A stretch of 8,019 bases of DNA, from NCBI GenBank assembly GCA_004558595.1, contig SFCN01000072.1:1-8019 (forward strand). The letters run 5' to 3'. Positions 1-6,265 of this stretch are shown here, piece after piece (position 1 is the stretch's first letter; every line of letters starts with the position of its first letter). The notes under the pieces are model-generated. The model was not told the origin of the DNA. It worked only from the letters and a program-made list of their open reading frames with translations, and made no database searches. Origin of the DNA: Phascolarctobacterium sp. (GTDB lineage: Bacteria; Bacillota; Negativicutes; Acidaminococcales; Acidaminococcaceae). The translations under genes and the position numbers were made by a program.

Positions 1-108
1 CAAAACTTTGGTGATAGCAGCGGTCAGAGTGGTCTTGCCATGGTCAACGTGACCGATGGTGCCGATATTCAGATGGGGTTTAGTTCTTTCATATTTAGCT
101 TTTGCCAT
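1..108 (-). CDS. tuf: Elongation factor Tu, N-terminal 36 codons (partial, runs off left edge)
   Basis: EF-Tu is the GTPase that delivers aminoacyl-tRNA to the ribosomal A site. The visible 36 residues begin MAKAKYERTKPHLNIGTIGH and contain the G1/P-loop GHVDHGKTT at residues 19-27, whose HVDH pattern is typical of EF-Tu rather than EF-G or IF2. The ATG start at 106-108 is preceded by AAGGAGG (complement of 118-124), nine bases away. It is the last visible gene of the str operon, 39 bases after the fusA stop, with no terminator between, so it is probably co-transcribed. The rest of the gene, including the other GTPase motifs and the tRNA-binding domains, lies outside the window. Confidence 0.97.
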   Translation of the reverse strand, partial: MAKAKYERTKPHLNIGTIGHVDHGKTTLTAAITKVL

Positions 109-147
109 TGTGAATTTCCTCCTTAAGGTTGTTTCTTAAAACTAGGC

Positions 148-2250
148 TTAGTTGGTGCCTTTGTTTTTAGCAATGATTGCTTCAGCAATGTTCTTAGGAA
201 CGTCTTCATAGTGGTCAACTTCCATAGAGTAGTTGCCACGACCTTGAGTCTTGCTGCGCAGGTCGGTTGCATAACCGAACATTTCAGCCAGCGGAACGAA
301 TGCATGAATTACTTGCGCACCGTTGCGAGCTTCCATACCTTCGATGCGACCACGACGAGAGTTTACGTCGCCGATTACATCGCCCATGTACTCTTCAGGA
401 ACGGTAATTTCTACTTTCATGTAGGGTTCCAGGATAACCGGGTTAGCCTTTTCAGCACCACTTCTGAAGCCCATGGAGCCGGCAATCTTAAATGCCATTT
501 CAGAAGAGTCGACTTCGTGGTAAGAACCGTCGTATACAGCTACAGCGATATCAACCATGGGGTAACCAGCAACTACGCCGTTTTCCATAGCTTCCTTAAC
601 GCCTGCTTCGATAGGAGCGATGTATTCCTTAGGAATAGCGCCGCCAACAACCTTGTTCTCGAACAGGAAGCCTTCGCCAGGTTCACGCGGGGTGATTTCC
701 AGCCAGCAATGACCGTATTGGCCTTTACCGCCGGATTGACGAACGAATTTACCTTCAGCCTTAACAGCCTTGCGGATGGTTTCGCGGTAAGCAACCTGCG
801 GGTTACCAACAGTGCAGCCTACTTTGAATTCACGCAGCAGACGGTCAACAATGATGTCCAGATGAAGCTCGCCCATACCGGAAATAATGGTTTGGGAGGT
901 TTCAGGATCAGTGTGAACGCGGAAGGTGGGATCTTCTTCAGCCAGTTTTTGTAAAGCAATACCCATTTTTTCTTGGTCTGCTTTAGTTTTAGGTTCAACT
1001 GCAACGGAGATAACGGGCTCGGGGAATACCATGGATTCCAGGATAATCTCGTTCTTCTCATCGCAGAGGGTATCACCAGTGGTGGTGTCCTTCAGGCCTA
1101 CAGCTGCTGCGATATCGCCGGAGTAAACCATTTCGATTTCTTCACGGTGGTTAGCATGCATTTGCAGGATACGACCGATACGCTCACGTTTACCCTTGCT
1201 GGAGTTATATACATAAGAGCCAGAGGTCAGGGTACCGGAGTATACGCGGAAGAATGCCAGCTTACCAACGAAGGGGTCGGTAGCAATCTTGAATGCCAGC
1301 GCTGCGAACGGAGCTTCGTCGGAGGACGGACGCTCGTCTTCTTCACCGGTTTCAGGATTTACGCCTTTGATATTAGGAATATCAGTAGGAGCAGGCATGA
1401 ATTGGATTACAGCGTCCAGCATGGGTTGAACGCCTTTGTTCTTGTAGGAAGAGCCGCAGCATACGGGAGTCATCTTGCAAGCGATGGTTTGCTTACGGAT
1501 GCCGGCGATGATTTCTTCCTCGGTCAGCTCTTCGCCTTCCAGATATTTCATCATCAGCTCGTCATCGCTTTCAGCAACTGCTTCAATCAGGGCTGCACGA
1601 TATTCTTCAGCTTTTTCCTTCATATTTTCAGGAATTTCGATGAATTCTTCTTCTTTACCCAGCTTATCGTCATAAACGATCGCTCTCATTTTGATGAGGT
1701 CTACCATGCCTTCGAAGGTATCTTCGTAGCCGATAGGCAATTGAATGGGAACAGCGTTAGCATTCAGACGGGTCTTCATCATATCAACTACGCGATAGAA
1801 GTCAGCGCCGGTGATATCCATTTTGTTTACATATGCCATACGAGGTACGCTGTATTTGTCAGCCTGACGCCATACGGTTTCAGATTGAGGTTCAACGCCG
1901 CCCTTAGCACAGAAAACTGCAACGGAGCCGTCCAGAACACGCAGGGAACGTTCAACCTCTACAGTGAAGTCAACGTGGCCCGGAGTGTCGATGATGTTGA
2001 TACGATGTTTATCAAATTGTTTCTCAGAGCCTTCCCAGTAGCAGGTGGTTGCAGCAGAGGTGATGGTAATGCCACGCTCTTGCTCTTGAACCATCCAGTC
2101 CATGGTAGCAGCGCCTTCATGAGTTTCACCGATTTTGTGTACTCTGCCGGTATAGAACAGAATACGTTCGGTAGTAGTGGTTTTACCAGCATCGATGTGA
2201 GCCATGATGCCGATATTTCTAGTTCTCTCAAGCGGAATTAATCTGCCCAC
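148..2250 (-). CDS. fusA: Elongation factor G (translocase GTPase)
   Basis: EF-G is a cytoplasmic GTPase that drives tRNA-mRNA translocation and, with ribosome recycling factor, splits ribosomes. The 700-residue protein is full length for the family (about 690-705). Visible motifs are G1 AHIDAGKTT (17-25), switch I RGITITSAAT (59-68), G3 DTPGHVD (88-94) and G4 NKMD (142-145), followed by the domain II beta-barrel. Domain IV is recognisable by the stretch around GGKGQYGHCWLE, and the C-terminal EF-G fold contains PEEYMGDVIGD and RRGRIEGM. The start codon is GTG (complement of 2248-2250), supported by GAGGAGG (2259-2265) eight bases upstream and by the standard beginning MGRLIPLERTRNIGI. It is the fourth gene of the str operon, 35 bases after rpsG and 39 before tuf. 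No truncation or frameshift is seen. A tetracycline-resistance paralogue (TetM type) is unlikely given the length and the position between rpsG and tuf. Confidence 0.98.
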   Translation of the reverse strand: MGRLIPLERTRNIGIMAHIDAGKTTTTERILFYTGRVHKIGETHEGAATMDWMVQEQERGITITSAATTCYWEGSEKQFDKHRINIIDTPGHVDFTVEVERSLRVLDGSVAVFCAKGGVEPQSETVWRQADKYSVPRMAYVNKMDITGADFYRVVDMMKTRLNANAVPIQLPIGYEDTFEGMVDLIKMRAIVYDDKLGKEEEFIEIPENMKEKAEEYRAALIEAVAESDDELMMKYLEGEELTEEEIIAGIRKQTIACKMTPVCCGSSYKNKGVQPMLDAVIQFMPAPTDIPNIKGVNPETGEEDERPSSDEAPFAALAFKIATDPFVGKLAFFRVYSGTLTSGSYVYNSSKGKRERIGRILQMHANHREEIEMVYSGDIAAAVGLKDTTTGDTLCDEKNEIILESMVFPEPVISVAVEPKTKADQEKMGIALQKLAEEDPTFRVHTDPETSQTIISGMGELHLDIIVDRLLREFKVGCTVGNPQVAYRETIRKAVKAEGKFVRQSGGKGQYGHCWLEITPREPGEGFLFENKVVGGAIPKEYIAPIEAGVKEAMENGVVAGYPMVDIAVAVYDGSYHEVDSSEMAFKIAGSMGFRSGAEKANPVILEPYMKVEITVPEEYMGDVIGDVNSRRGRIEGMEARNGAQVIHAFVPLAEMFGYATDLRSKTQGRGNYSMEVDHYEDVPKNIAEAIIAKNKGTN

Positions 2251-2285
2251 TTCTTAATCCTCCTCAAAATGTCTGAGTCAGGCCA

Positions 2286-2756
2286 TTACCAACGGTAATG
2301 AGCAAATGCCTTGTTTGCTTCTGCCATCTTGTGGGTATCTTCACGTTTTTTAACAGCTGCGCCAGTGCCATTGGAAGCATCCATGATTTCACCAGCTACA
2401 CGCTCGTACATGGTTCTTTCACCACGCAGGCGAGAGTAGTTTACCAGCCAACGAATACCCAGGGTGGTTTTACGATCAGCGCGAACTTCAACCGGAACTT
2501 GGTAGTTAGCGCCGCCAACACGGCGAGCACGTACTTCCAACAGCGGCATTACGTTTTGCATTGCTGCGTCGAAAACTTCCAGAGGATCTTTACCAGTTTT
2601 TGCGCGAACCAGGTCAAATGCATCGTATACAATACGTTCTGCAACGCCCTTTTTGCCGTCGAGCATAATTTTATTAATGAAACGAGTTAACAGTTTAGAA
2701 CCGTACACCGGATCCGGCAGTACGTCTCTTTTGGTTACAGGGCCTTTTCTCGGCAT
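2286..2756 (-). CDS. rpsG: 30S ribosomal protein S7
   Basis: S7 nucleates assembly of the 30S head by binding the 3' major domain of 16S rRNA, and it lines the E site. The 156 residues match the usual bacterial length. The typical N-terminus MPRKGPVTKRDVLPDPVYGS, the KKGVAERIVYDAF stretch, the beta-hairpin region with RVGGANYQVPVEV, and the end AHYRW are all present. The ATG at 2754-2756 has a perfect AAGGAGG (2764-2770) seven bases upstream. It lies between rpsL (46-base gap) and fusA (35-base gap). In E. coli, S7 represses translation of its operon by binding the rpsL-rpsG junction. Whether that holds here cannot be told from this gap, where I saw no clear matching structure. Confidence 0.98.
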   Translation of the reverse strand: MPRKGPVTKRDVLPDPVYGSKLLTRFINKIMLDGKKGVAERIVYDAFDLVRAKTGKDPLEVFDAAMQNVMPLLEVRARRVGGANYQVPVEVRADRKTTLGIRWLVNYSRLRGERTMYERVAGEIMDASNGTGAAVKKREDTHKMAEANKAFAHYRW

Positions 2757-2802
2757 GTGTTTCCCTCCTTAGGATTAAATCATTCTTAATGTTTTCTTGA
2801 AA

Positions 2803-3183
2803 TTATTTCTTTGCTTTAGCACGTTTTGCGCCGTACTTAGAGCGAGATTGGTTGCGGTTAGCAACGCCTGCAGTATCAAGAGCACCGCGAATGATATGGT
2901 AACGCACACCAGGAAGGTCCTTAACTCTTCCGCCTCTGATCAGAACAACACTGTGTTCTTGAAGATTATGGCCGATACCCGGGATATAAGCAGTAACTTC
3001 GATGCCGTTGGTCAAACGTACACGAGCTACTTTACGCAGAGCAGAGTTAGGTTTCTTCGGGGTAGTGGTGTAAACACGGGTGCAAACACCACGCTTTTGC
3101 GGGCATTCTTTCAATGCCGGTGCAGTAGATTTGCTCTTCAGAACCTCTCTGCCTTTGCGAACCAATTGGTTAATTGTAGGCAT
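2803..3183 (-). CDS. rpsL: 30S ribosomal protein S12
   Basis: S12 sits at the decoding centre and influences tRNA selection accuracy; it is the classical streptomycin-resistance locus. The 126-residue protein starts MPTINQLVRKGR and carries TTTPKKPNSALRK (39-51) and GGRVKDLPGVRYH from residue 84. The positions known for streptomycin resistance are wild type: lysine at 43 and at 88. Asp89, the usual site of beta-methylthiolation, is also present. The start (3181-3183) has AAAGGAGG (3191-3198) seven bases upstream. It follows the L7Ae-like gene after a 68-base gap and precedes rpsG, the normal order of the str operon. The C-terminal basic tail ends KYGAKRAKAKK. Confidence 0.98.
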   Translation of the reverse strand: MPTINQLVRKGREVLKSKSTAPALKECPQKRGVCTRVYTTTPKKPNSALRKVARVRLTNGIEVTAYIPGIGHNLQEHSVVLIRGGRVKDLPGVRYHIIRGALDTAGVANRNQSRSKYGAKRAKAKK

Positions 3184-3251
3184 ATCGGCACCTCCTTTCC
3201 AAACAATTAGATTTTAATGATTATAAAAACTTGACTATCGCCAAGCCCTTA

Positions 3252-3503
3252 TCAAGGTTTAAGTATTGCAGCAGCTGCGGCCTTTACGTTGATGCTGCAG
3301 GCTCTGCCTATGTCCTGCATGCTCTCCGTGGTTACGGTGGGCACATGGTTGGCTTCACAGAGCGCCAACAGCTTTCCGGTAACTCTCTCGTCCGCATCAC
3401 TCGCGATGTAGACCACCTCAGCCGCCTGCCTTGCCACAGCCTTTTCCGTCTGCTTCACGCCTACGGTGCGTTGCTCGGCTTGCTTTAAAGCTTCAAGCGT
3501 CAT
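3252..3503 (-). CDS. rplGB: Ribosomal L7Ae/L30e-family K-turn RNA-binding protein
   Basis: This small 83-residue protein matches the YbxF/RplGB type of L7Ae family members, which bind kink-turn RNA and in Bacillota are typically encoded just before rpsL. Family features are GVKQTEKAV (15-23), the central VVYIASDAD (30-38), NHVPTVT, and the C-terminal IGRACSINVKAAAAAIL. The reading frame is open 30 codons further upstream, but I chose the ATG at 3501-3503. It has a perfect AAGGAGG (3511-3517) seven bases away, and the family begins near MTLEALKQA. The earlier ATG would also start upstream of, and overlap, the -10 region of the operon promoter. It is the first gene of the operon here. A ribosomal role is usual in annotation, but direct ribosome association of this subfamily is not established by the sequence. 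Confidence 0.93.
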   Translation of the reverse strand: MTLEALKQAEQRTVGVKQTEKAVARQAAEVVYIASDADERVTGKLLALCEANHVPTVTTESMQDIGRACSINVKAAAAAILKP

Positions 3504-3551
3504 TGGGTTACCTCCTTGCCAGAGCGCATAGCTCTCCCGCGATACTGGTAT

Positions 3552-3580
3552 ATTGTAACATCTTATACAAAGCATGTCAA
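3552..3580 (-). promoter_or_regulatory. Promoter of the str operon (TTGACA-17-TACAAT)
   Basis: On the minus strand a perfect -35 TTGACA (3575-3580) is followed by a 17-base spacer and a -10 TACAAT (3552-3557). A TG one base before the -10 also makes it an extended -10. Transcription should begin near 3545, giving a leader of about 40 bases before the L7Ae-like gene. In that leader a short hairpin (AGAGC at 3521-3525 with GCTCT at 3531-3535) sits three bases upstream of the Shine-Dalgarno sequence. Confidence 0.9.
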
Positions 3581-3593
3581 CACTTTTCGGCAA

Positions 3594-3749
3594 TTTTTTT
3601 CAAAATTTTAGACGTGCTAAAGGCCGTATTAATGCACGTTTTGTTTTCCACGCAGCCAAGTGTTTCAATACTCTTCAAGAGGACATTTCCTTCCTCTACG
3701 GACAGCATAGATATGCTCTAAAAAGGGTAAACAGAAGTATCTGCGCACT
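3594..3749. other. Gene-free spacer between the symporter terminator and the str promoter
   Basis: I see no convincing gene in this stretch. It contains a tight inverted repeat AGCATA-GA-TATGCT (3704-3717) and a looser pair ACGTGC/GCACGT (3612-3617 and 3634-3639) with a 16-base loop. A minus-strand frame of 43 codons (3577-3708) starts within the first palindrome and ends inside the -35 hexamer. It lacks a ribosome binding site, so I do not call it a gene. The AT-rich part next to the -35 (3592-3609) could act as an UP element, which is an inference from base composition only. Confidence 0.5.
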
Positions 3750-3788
3750 AAAAAAAGCCCACCTTATCAACAACGTGACAAGGTGAGC
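3750..3788 (-). terminator. Intrinsic terminator of the symporter gene
   Basis: On the minus strand GCTCACCTTGTC (complement of 3777-3788) pairs with GATAAGGTGGGC (complement of 3757-3768), a 12-base-pair stem with two G-U pairs and an eight-base loop. Seven T residues (3750-3756) follow directly. The wobble pairs form only in the minus-strand RNA; on the plus strand they become C-A mismatches, which agrees with selection in the minus direction. It lies 43 bases after the symporter stop and separates that gene from the str operon. Confidence 0.93.
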
Positions 3789-3831
3789 CTTGTTATAAAG
3801 CAATGTATTACTGTGACTTCAATAGACGCAT

Positions 3832-5223
3832 TTACGCCGCAGTTTTTTTGGCAGGGCTAATAATCGCTACAATTACATAAGTCACAATGCACACGATCCA
3901 TTCCAAATAAATAACGTTGGGGAAAATACGCACTGCAGGGCAGAATTTGTAGAGAAGGATGGTAACAAGGCCAGCCAGCAAAGTCCAGAAGCCAGCAGCC
4001 TTAGAGGTGTATTTGGGGAAGAACAGCGCTACGAACACAATCATGGTAAAGGCCGCCGTCAGCGCCAAGCCAATCATGATTGTACCCAAAATACTTGAAA
4101 CCGTCATGGCAAGTCCCAGCGTTAAAATACCGCTGATCATTACGCACAAGCGAGTAACCATCAGCTGCTTCTTATCGTCGCAGGCAGGATTGATGAAGCG
4201 CTTGTAGATATCGCTGGAGAACAGAGTACCAGCGCTCAAGAGCAGGTTGCAGGCAGTGGAAACATCCGCAGCCCACAGAGCAGCCAAGGTAACACCTGCT
4301 ACCAGCGGCTGCAGTCCTACGATTACCTGAGGCAGAGCCAAAGCAGCCTTTACTTCAGGGAACATGGCCTTAGCTACAATGCCCAGGAAAGCGGCCAACA
4401 CGCCTACGGGAAGCATAATGATGCCGCCCCAAACGAAGCCCTTCTTGGCTGTTTCGGCGTCCTTGGCGCCCAAGGAAATTTGCAAAATACTTTGCAGGGA
4501 CAGGTTTACGGTGATCAAGGTCAAGCACCAGCTAGCGATGGTCACAGGGCCTACGCCGTCAATGAAGCTGAACCAGGGCACATTGGCGGGAAGTGCTGCA
4601 GCCAAATTATCCATGCTGCCAATTTTGTTGAACTGGATTACGGTTGCAATCAAAATGCCCACATAAATAAGGATAATATTTAAGACGTTGGACAAGGATG
4701 CGGACCACATACCACCGATGAAGGTAATGCCGATAAAGGTAATAGCGCTGACGATCATGCCAGTCTGGAAGTCGAAGATATCCGGCAAAATCGCATGCAA
4801 AATACTACCGCCTGCGATATACTGCAGGGAGATAATTACTAATTGGATAACAATTTGGCACAGCACGCCTAAAATTACCGCGCCGGTACCATGATGACGT
4901 TCGATAAGCTCTGTAATGGTGGTAATGTTTTGCTCACGGTATTTTTTAGCCATGAAAAGGCCCATGACAATAGCGCCCAATGCCCAGGCGATTGTATACC
5001 AGCCAGCGCTCAGGCCTACGCGAAAGGCATGCTCGGATACGCCGATGGTAGAAGCTCCACCTACGGCCAGACCGATAATAGTTACGCAAATCAAAGGCGC
5101 GGACAGCTTACGTCCGGCAAGAGCATAGTTTTCATTGTTGCCCTCACTACGTTTTTTAGCATACCAGGAAATGCCAAAAAGAGCAGCAATGTACAGAATC
5201 AGAATTACAAGTGAAACAGGCAC
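3832..5223 (-). CDS. Sodium:solute symporter (SSS family, substrate unknown)
   Basis: This is an inner-membrane transporter of the SSS family (PutP/PanF/SglT relatives, LeuT fold) that couples Na+ entry to solute uptake. From the chosen start it has 463 residues, normal for the family, with about 13 hydrophobic segments. Family signatures are YALAGRKL (33-40), GGASTIG in the second membrane segment (55-61) and TITELIERHHG after segment 3. The segment corresponding to the PutP Na+ site reads ADVSTACNLLLSAG, with Ser322-Thr323 at the position of the PutP Ser340-Thr341 pair, followed by SSDIYKRF. The frame is open 12 codons further up, but GTG at 5221-5223 has AAAGGAGG (5231-5238) seven bases away, and the protein then begins MPVSLVILILY directly with membrane segment 1. 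It is a single-gene unit with its own promoter and terminator. Nothing nearby tells the substrate; amino acids, pantothenate and carboxylates are all possible. Confidence 0.92.
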   Translation of the reverse strand: MPVSLVILILYIAALFGISWYAKKRSEGNNENYALAGRKLSAPLICVTIIGLAVGGASTIGVSEHAFRVGLSAGWYTIAWALGAIVMGLFMAKKYREQNITTITELIERHHGTGAVILGVLCQIVIQLVIISLQYIAGGSILHAILPDIFDFQTGMIVSAITFIGITFIGGMWSASLSNVLNIILIYVGILIATVIQFNKIGSMDNLAAALPANVPWFSFIDGVGPVTIASWCLTLITVNLSLQSILQISLGAKDAETAKKGFVWGGIIMLPVGVLAAFLGIVAKAMFPEVKAALALPQVIVGLQPLVAGVTLAALWAADVSTACNLLLSAGTLFSSDIYKRFINPACDDKKQLMVTRLCVMISGILTLGLAMTVSSILGTIMIGLALTAAFTMIVFVALFFPKYTSKAAGFWTLLAGLVTILLYKFCPAVRIFPNVIYLEWIVCIVTYVIVAIISPAKKTAA

Positions 5224-5263
5224 AGAAAATCCTCCTTTTAGAATAAAAACGGTTAACAAATAA

Positions 5264-5292
5264 ATTATAGCTTAAGGAAAACTGTTCGTCAA
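5264..5292 (-). promoter_or_regulatory. Promoter of the symporter gene (TTGACG-17-TATAAT)
   Basis: On the minus strand a -35 TTGACG (5287-5292), a 17-base spacer and a perfect -10 TATAAT (5264-5269) lie about 30 bases before the symporter ribosome binding site. It diverges from the tRNA-Arg promoter; only 32 bases separate the two -35 boxes (5293-5324). Confidence 0.87.
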
Positions 5293-5324
5293 TGAAAAAG
5301 ACAAGATTTTTTCACAAAATACTG

Positions 5325-5353
5325 TTGACAAAATACCCCACTTTATGTATAAT
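5325..5353 (+). promoter_or_regulatory. Consensus promoter of tRNA-Arg(ACG)
   Basis: A perfect -35 TTGACA (5325-5330), a 17-base spacer and a perfect -10 TATAAT (5348-5353) lie 28 bases before the first base of the mature tRNA. The match to the sigma-70/sigma-A consensus is complete, as often seen for stable RNA genes. Confidence 0.93.
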
Positions 5354-5381
5354 ATCAATGTTGCTTGAATAAGCATTATGT

Positions 5382-5458
5382 GGCCTCATAGCTCAGCTGG
5401 ATAGAGCGTTTGACTACGAATCAAAAGGTCGCAGGTTCGAGTCCTGCTGAGGTCACCA
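5382..5458 (+). tRNA. tRNA-Arg, anticodon ACG
   Basis: The 77-base gene folds as a full cloverleaf. The acceptor stem GGCCTCA pairs with TGAGGTC (one G-U), and the D stem is GCTC/GAGC. The anticodon stem TTTGA/TCAAA has loop CTACGAA, the T stem GCAGG/CCTGC has loop TTCGAGT, the discriminator is A, and CCA is encoded. The anticodon ACG (5416-5418) specifies arginine. A34 is normally deaminated to inosine by TadA, so it would read CGU, CGC and CGA. The gene is transcribed alone and is followed after 14 bases by the first of three tandem terminators. Confidence 0.97.
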
Positions 5459-5472
5459 TTATTTAGACCTAT

Positions 5473-5505
5473 ACTCGCACTATTTCGTGCGAGTTTTTTT
5501 GTTTT
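5473..5505 (+). terminator. Terminator copy 1 downstream of tRNA-Arg(ACG)
   Basis: ACTCGCAC (5473-5480) pairs perfectly with GTGCGAGT (5487-5494) around the six-base loop TATTTC. A run of seven T (5494-5500), then G and four more T, follows. It is the best-paired of the three tandem copies and should end the tRNA transcript. Confidence 0.9.
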
Positions 5506-5548
5506 CTATGAGCGTACATCGAGCAAAAACACCAACACTAAATCATAT

Positions 5549-5581
5549 GCCCGCACTGTTTTGTGCGAGTTTTTTTGTTTT
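5549..5581 (+). terminator. Terminator copy 2 of the tandem repeat
   Basis: GCCCGCAC (5549-5556) pairs with GTGCGAGT (5563-5570) around loop TGTTTT, with one C-A mismatch and one G-U pair. The T-run (5570-5576, then 5578-5581) is intact. It is weaker than copy 1 but probably still works as a back-up stop. Confidence 0.75.
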
Positions 5582-5624
5582 CTATGAGCGTACATCGAGC
5601 AAAAACACCAAAACCAGATCATAA

Positions 5625-5658
5625 GCTCGCGCTGTTTTGTGCGAGTTTTTTTGTTTTT
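5625..5658 (+). terminator. Terminator copy 3 of the tandem repeat
   Basis: GCTCGCGC (5625-5632) pairs with GTGCGAGT (5639-5646) around loop TGTTTT. Two G-U pairs replace Watson-Crick pairs, so pairing is kept in the plus-strand RNA only. A T-run of seven, then G and five T, follows. Confidence 0.75.
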
Positions 5659-5675
5659 CCTAAACGTATATAAGC

Positions 5676-5715
5676 AAAACAGCTCATCCCCAATTTCGGA
5701 GATGAGCTGTTTTTT
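5676..5715 (-). terminator. Bidirectional terminator ending the thioesterase/CofE-like operon
   Basis: On the minus strand CAGCTCATCTCC pairs with GGGGATGAGCTG (complements of 5698-5709 and 5680-5691), 12 pairs with one G-U. Four A-T pairs extend it outward and the loop has six bases. It lies 10 bases after the stop of the last operon gene. On the plus strand the wobble becomes a C-A mismatch, but a run of six T (5710-5715) follows, so it can also stop transcripts from the tRNA side. Confidence 0.88.
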
Positions 5716-5725
5716 ATGAATCTTT

Positions 5726-6253
5726 TTATTTTACCAAAGCACGCATTTCCTCAGCAGTCAAGGTGAAATATTCCTTCACAGTGTATAGTTCACGTCTGCC
5801 ACGGCAGTCCGCAAACAAAGCCACGTCCACATCAGGCACATTGCCTAAGGCTTCCTTGATAGTTTTACCATTCTTAGCGTAGGCTTCAAAACGTAGCACC
5901 AAACGCTTGCCAGTGCCTGCCGGCACTAAGAGAGCTTCAAAGTAATCGTCATCGCGGAGCACACCTTCTAAATTAACCTTACCACGCAGCAGCACATCAT
6001 CATACTGCTCCTGAGGCAAATAAATGCGCATATAAGTATCTAGAATTGTACCCTCTTGCTTGCCAATATTATCAAAGGGTACCTCCAACTGAAAATCCAA
6101 GCGGTCGCCCCGCTCGCTAACCTTCACTGCTGAAGTACGCTCCTTGGTCAAGAGACGCATTTCCGCATCTCCCTGCAGCGCAATATATAAAGCTACAACA
6201 GCGCAGCCCAAAATCACCAGGGCCACGAGAATTCCAATTATAGTAAGTAACAT
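5726..6253 (-). CDS. Membrane-anchored protein of unknown function
   Basis: I do not recognise this 175-residue protein. Residues 2-26 (LLTIIGILVALVILGCAVVA and on) form one hydrophobic segment, either an uncleaved N-terminal anchor or a signal sequence. The remainder is polar and appears rich in beta strands, with a basic/acidic middle part and the C-terminal stretch KEYFTLTAEEMRALVK. No catalytic motif or lipobox is evident, although a Cys at residue 17 lies inside the membrane segment. The ATG at 6251-6253 is preceded by AGGGGG (6261-6266) seven bases away, overlapping the stop codon of the CofE-like gene. The 12-base gap makes translational coupling likely. It is the last gene of a three-gene operon and is followed by a terminator. 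A periplasmic or cell-surface-side domain is an inference from topology. Confidence 0.8.
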   Translation of the reverse strand: MLLTIIGILVALVILGCAVVALYIALQGDAEMRLLTKERTSAVKVSERGDRLDFQLEVPFDNIGKQEGTILDTYMRIYLPQEQYDDVLLRGKVNLEGVLRDDDYFEALLVPAGTGKRLVLRFEAYAKNGKTIKEALGNVPDVDVALFADCRGRRELYTVKEYFTLTAEEMRALVK

Positions 6254-6265
6254 TTCGCTTCCCCC

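Larger units (their letters stand above)
5473..5680 (+). repeat. Tandem repeat, 76-base period, about 2.7 copies, each carrying a terminator
   Basis: Copies start near 5473, 5549 and 5625. The block from GTGCGAG through the T-run is identical in all three. Copies 1 and 2 also share the whole 30-odd bases that follow (GTTTTCTATGAGCGTACATC, then GAGCAAAAACACCAA). Copy 3 keeps this tail only in decayed form (5654-5680). The 10 bases before each hairpin are also related, so the true unit border may lie slightly upstream of 5473. The pattern fits slippage or unequal-crossover duplication of a terminator plus spacer, older for copy 3 than for copies 1 and 2. Confidence 0.9.

Noticed and set aside
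973..2241. Long open frame of 422 codons on the plus strand
   Set aside because: It is entirely antisense to fusA, has no ribosome binding site, and its translation has no recognisable family; it reflects codon bias of the real gene. The same applies to the 247-codon plus-strand frame at 211-954.
2757..2802. rpsL-rpsG gap as an S7 autoregulatory site like that of E. coli
   Set aside because: The 46-base gap is AT-rich and I see no stable structure resembling the S7-binding part of 16S rRNA.
2803..3183. Possible streptomycin-resistance alleles in rpsL
   Set aside because: The residues at positions 43 and 88 are the wild-type lysines.
3220..3225. TATAAT on the minus strand between the L7Ae-like gene and rpsL, a possible internal promoter
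   Set aside because: No acceptable -35 occurs at 16-18 bases upstream and there is no extended -10 TG, so it is probably chance in an AT-rich gap.
3577..3708. A 43-codon minus-strand frame (starting MLSVEEGNVLLKS) just upstream of the str promoter
   Set aside because: No Shine-Dalgarno sequence precedes it, it lies in an AT-rich spacer, its stop falls within the -35 hexamer, and the sequence matches no known small protein. Conservation would be needed to revive it.
5301..5322. TTTTGTGAAAAAATCTTG-like sequence upstream of the symporter promoter as a CRP/FNR-type operator
   Set aside because: Only one half-site (TGTGA) is present, with no matching second half; the AT-rich context makes chance likely.
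5473..5680. 76-base tandem repeats considered as a CRISPR array
   Set aside because: There are fewer than three full copies, the conserved block is a terminator hairpin with a T-run, the spacers themselves are repeated rather than unique, and no cas genes are nearby.
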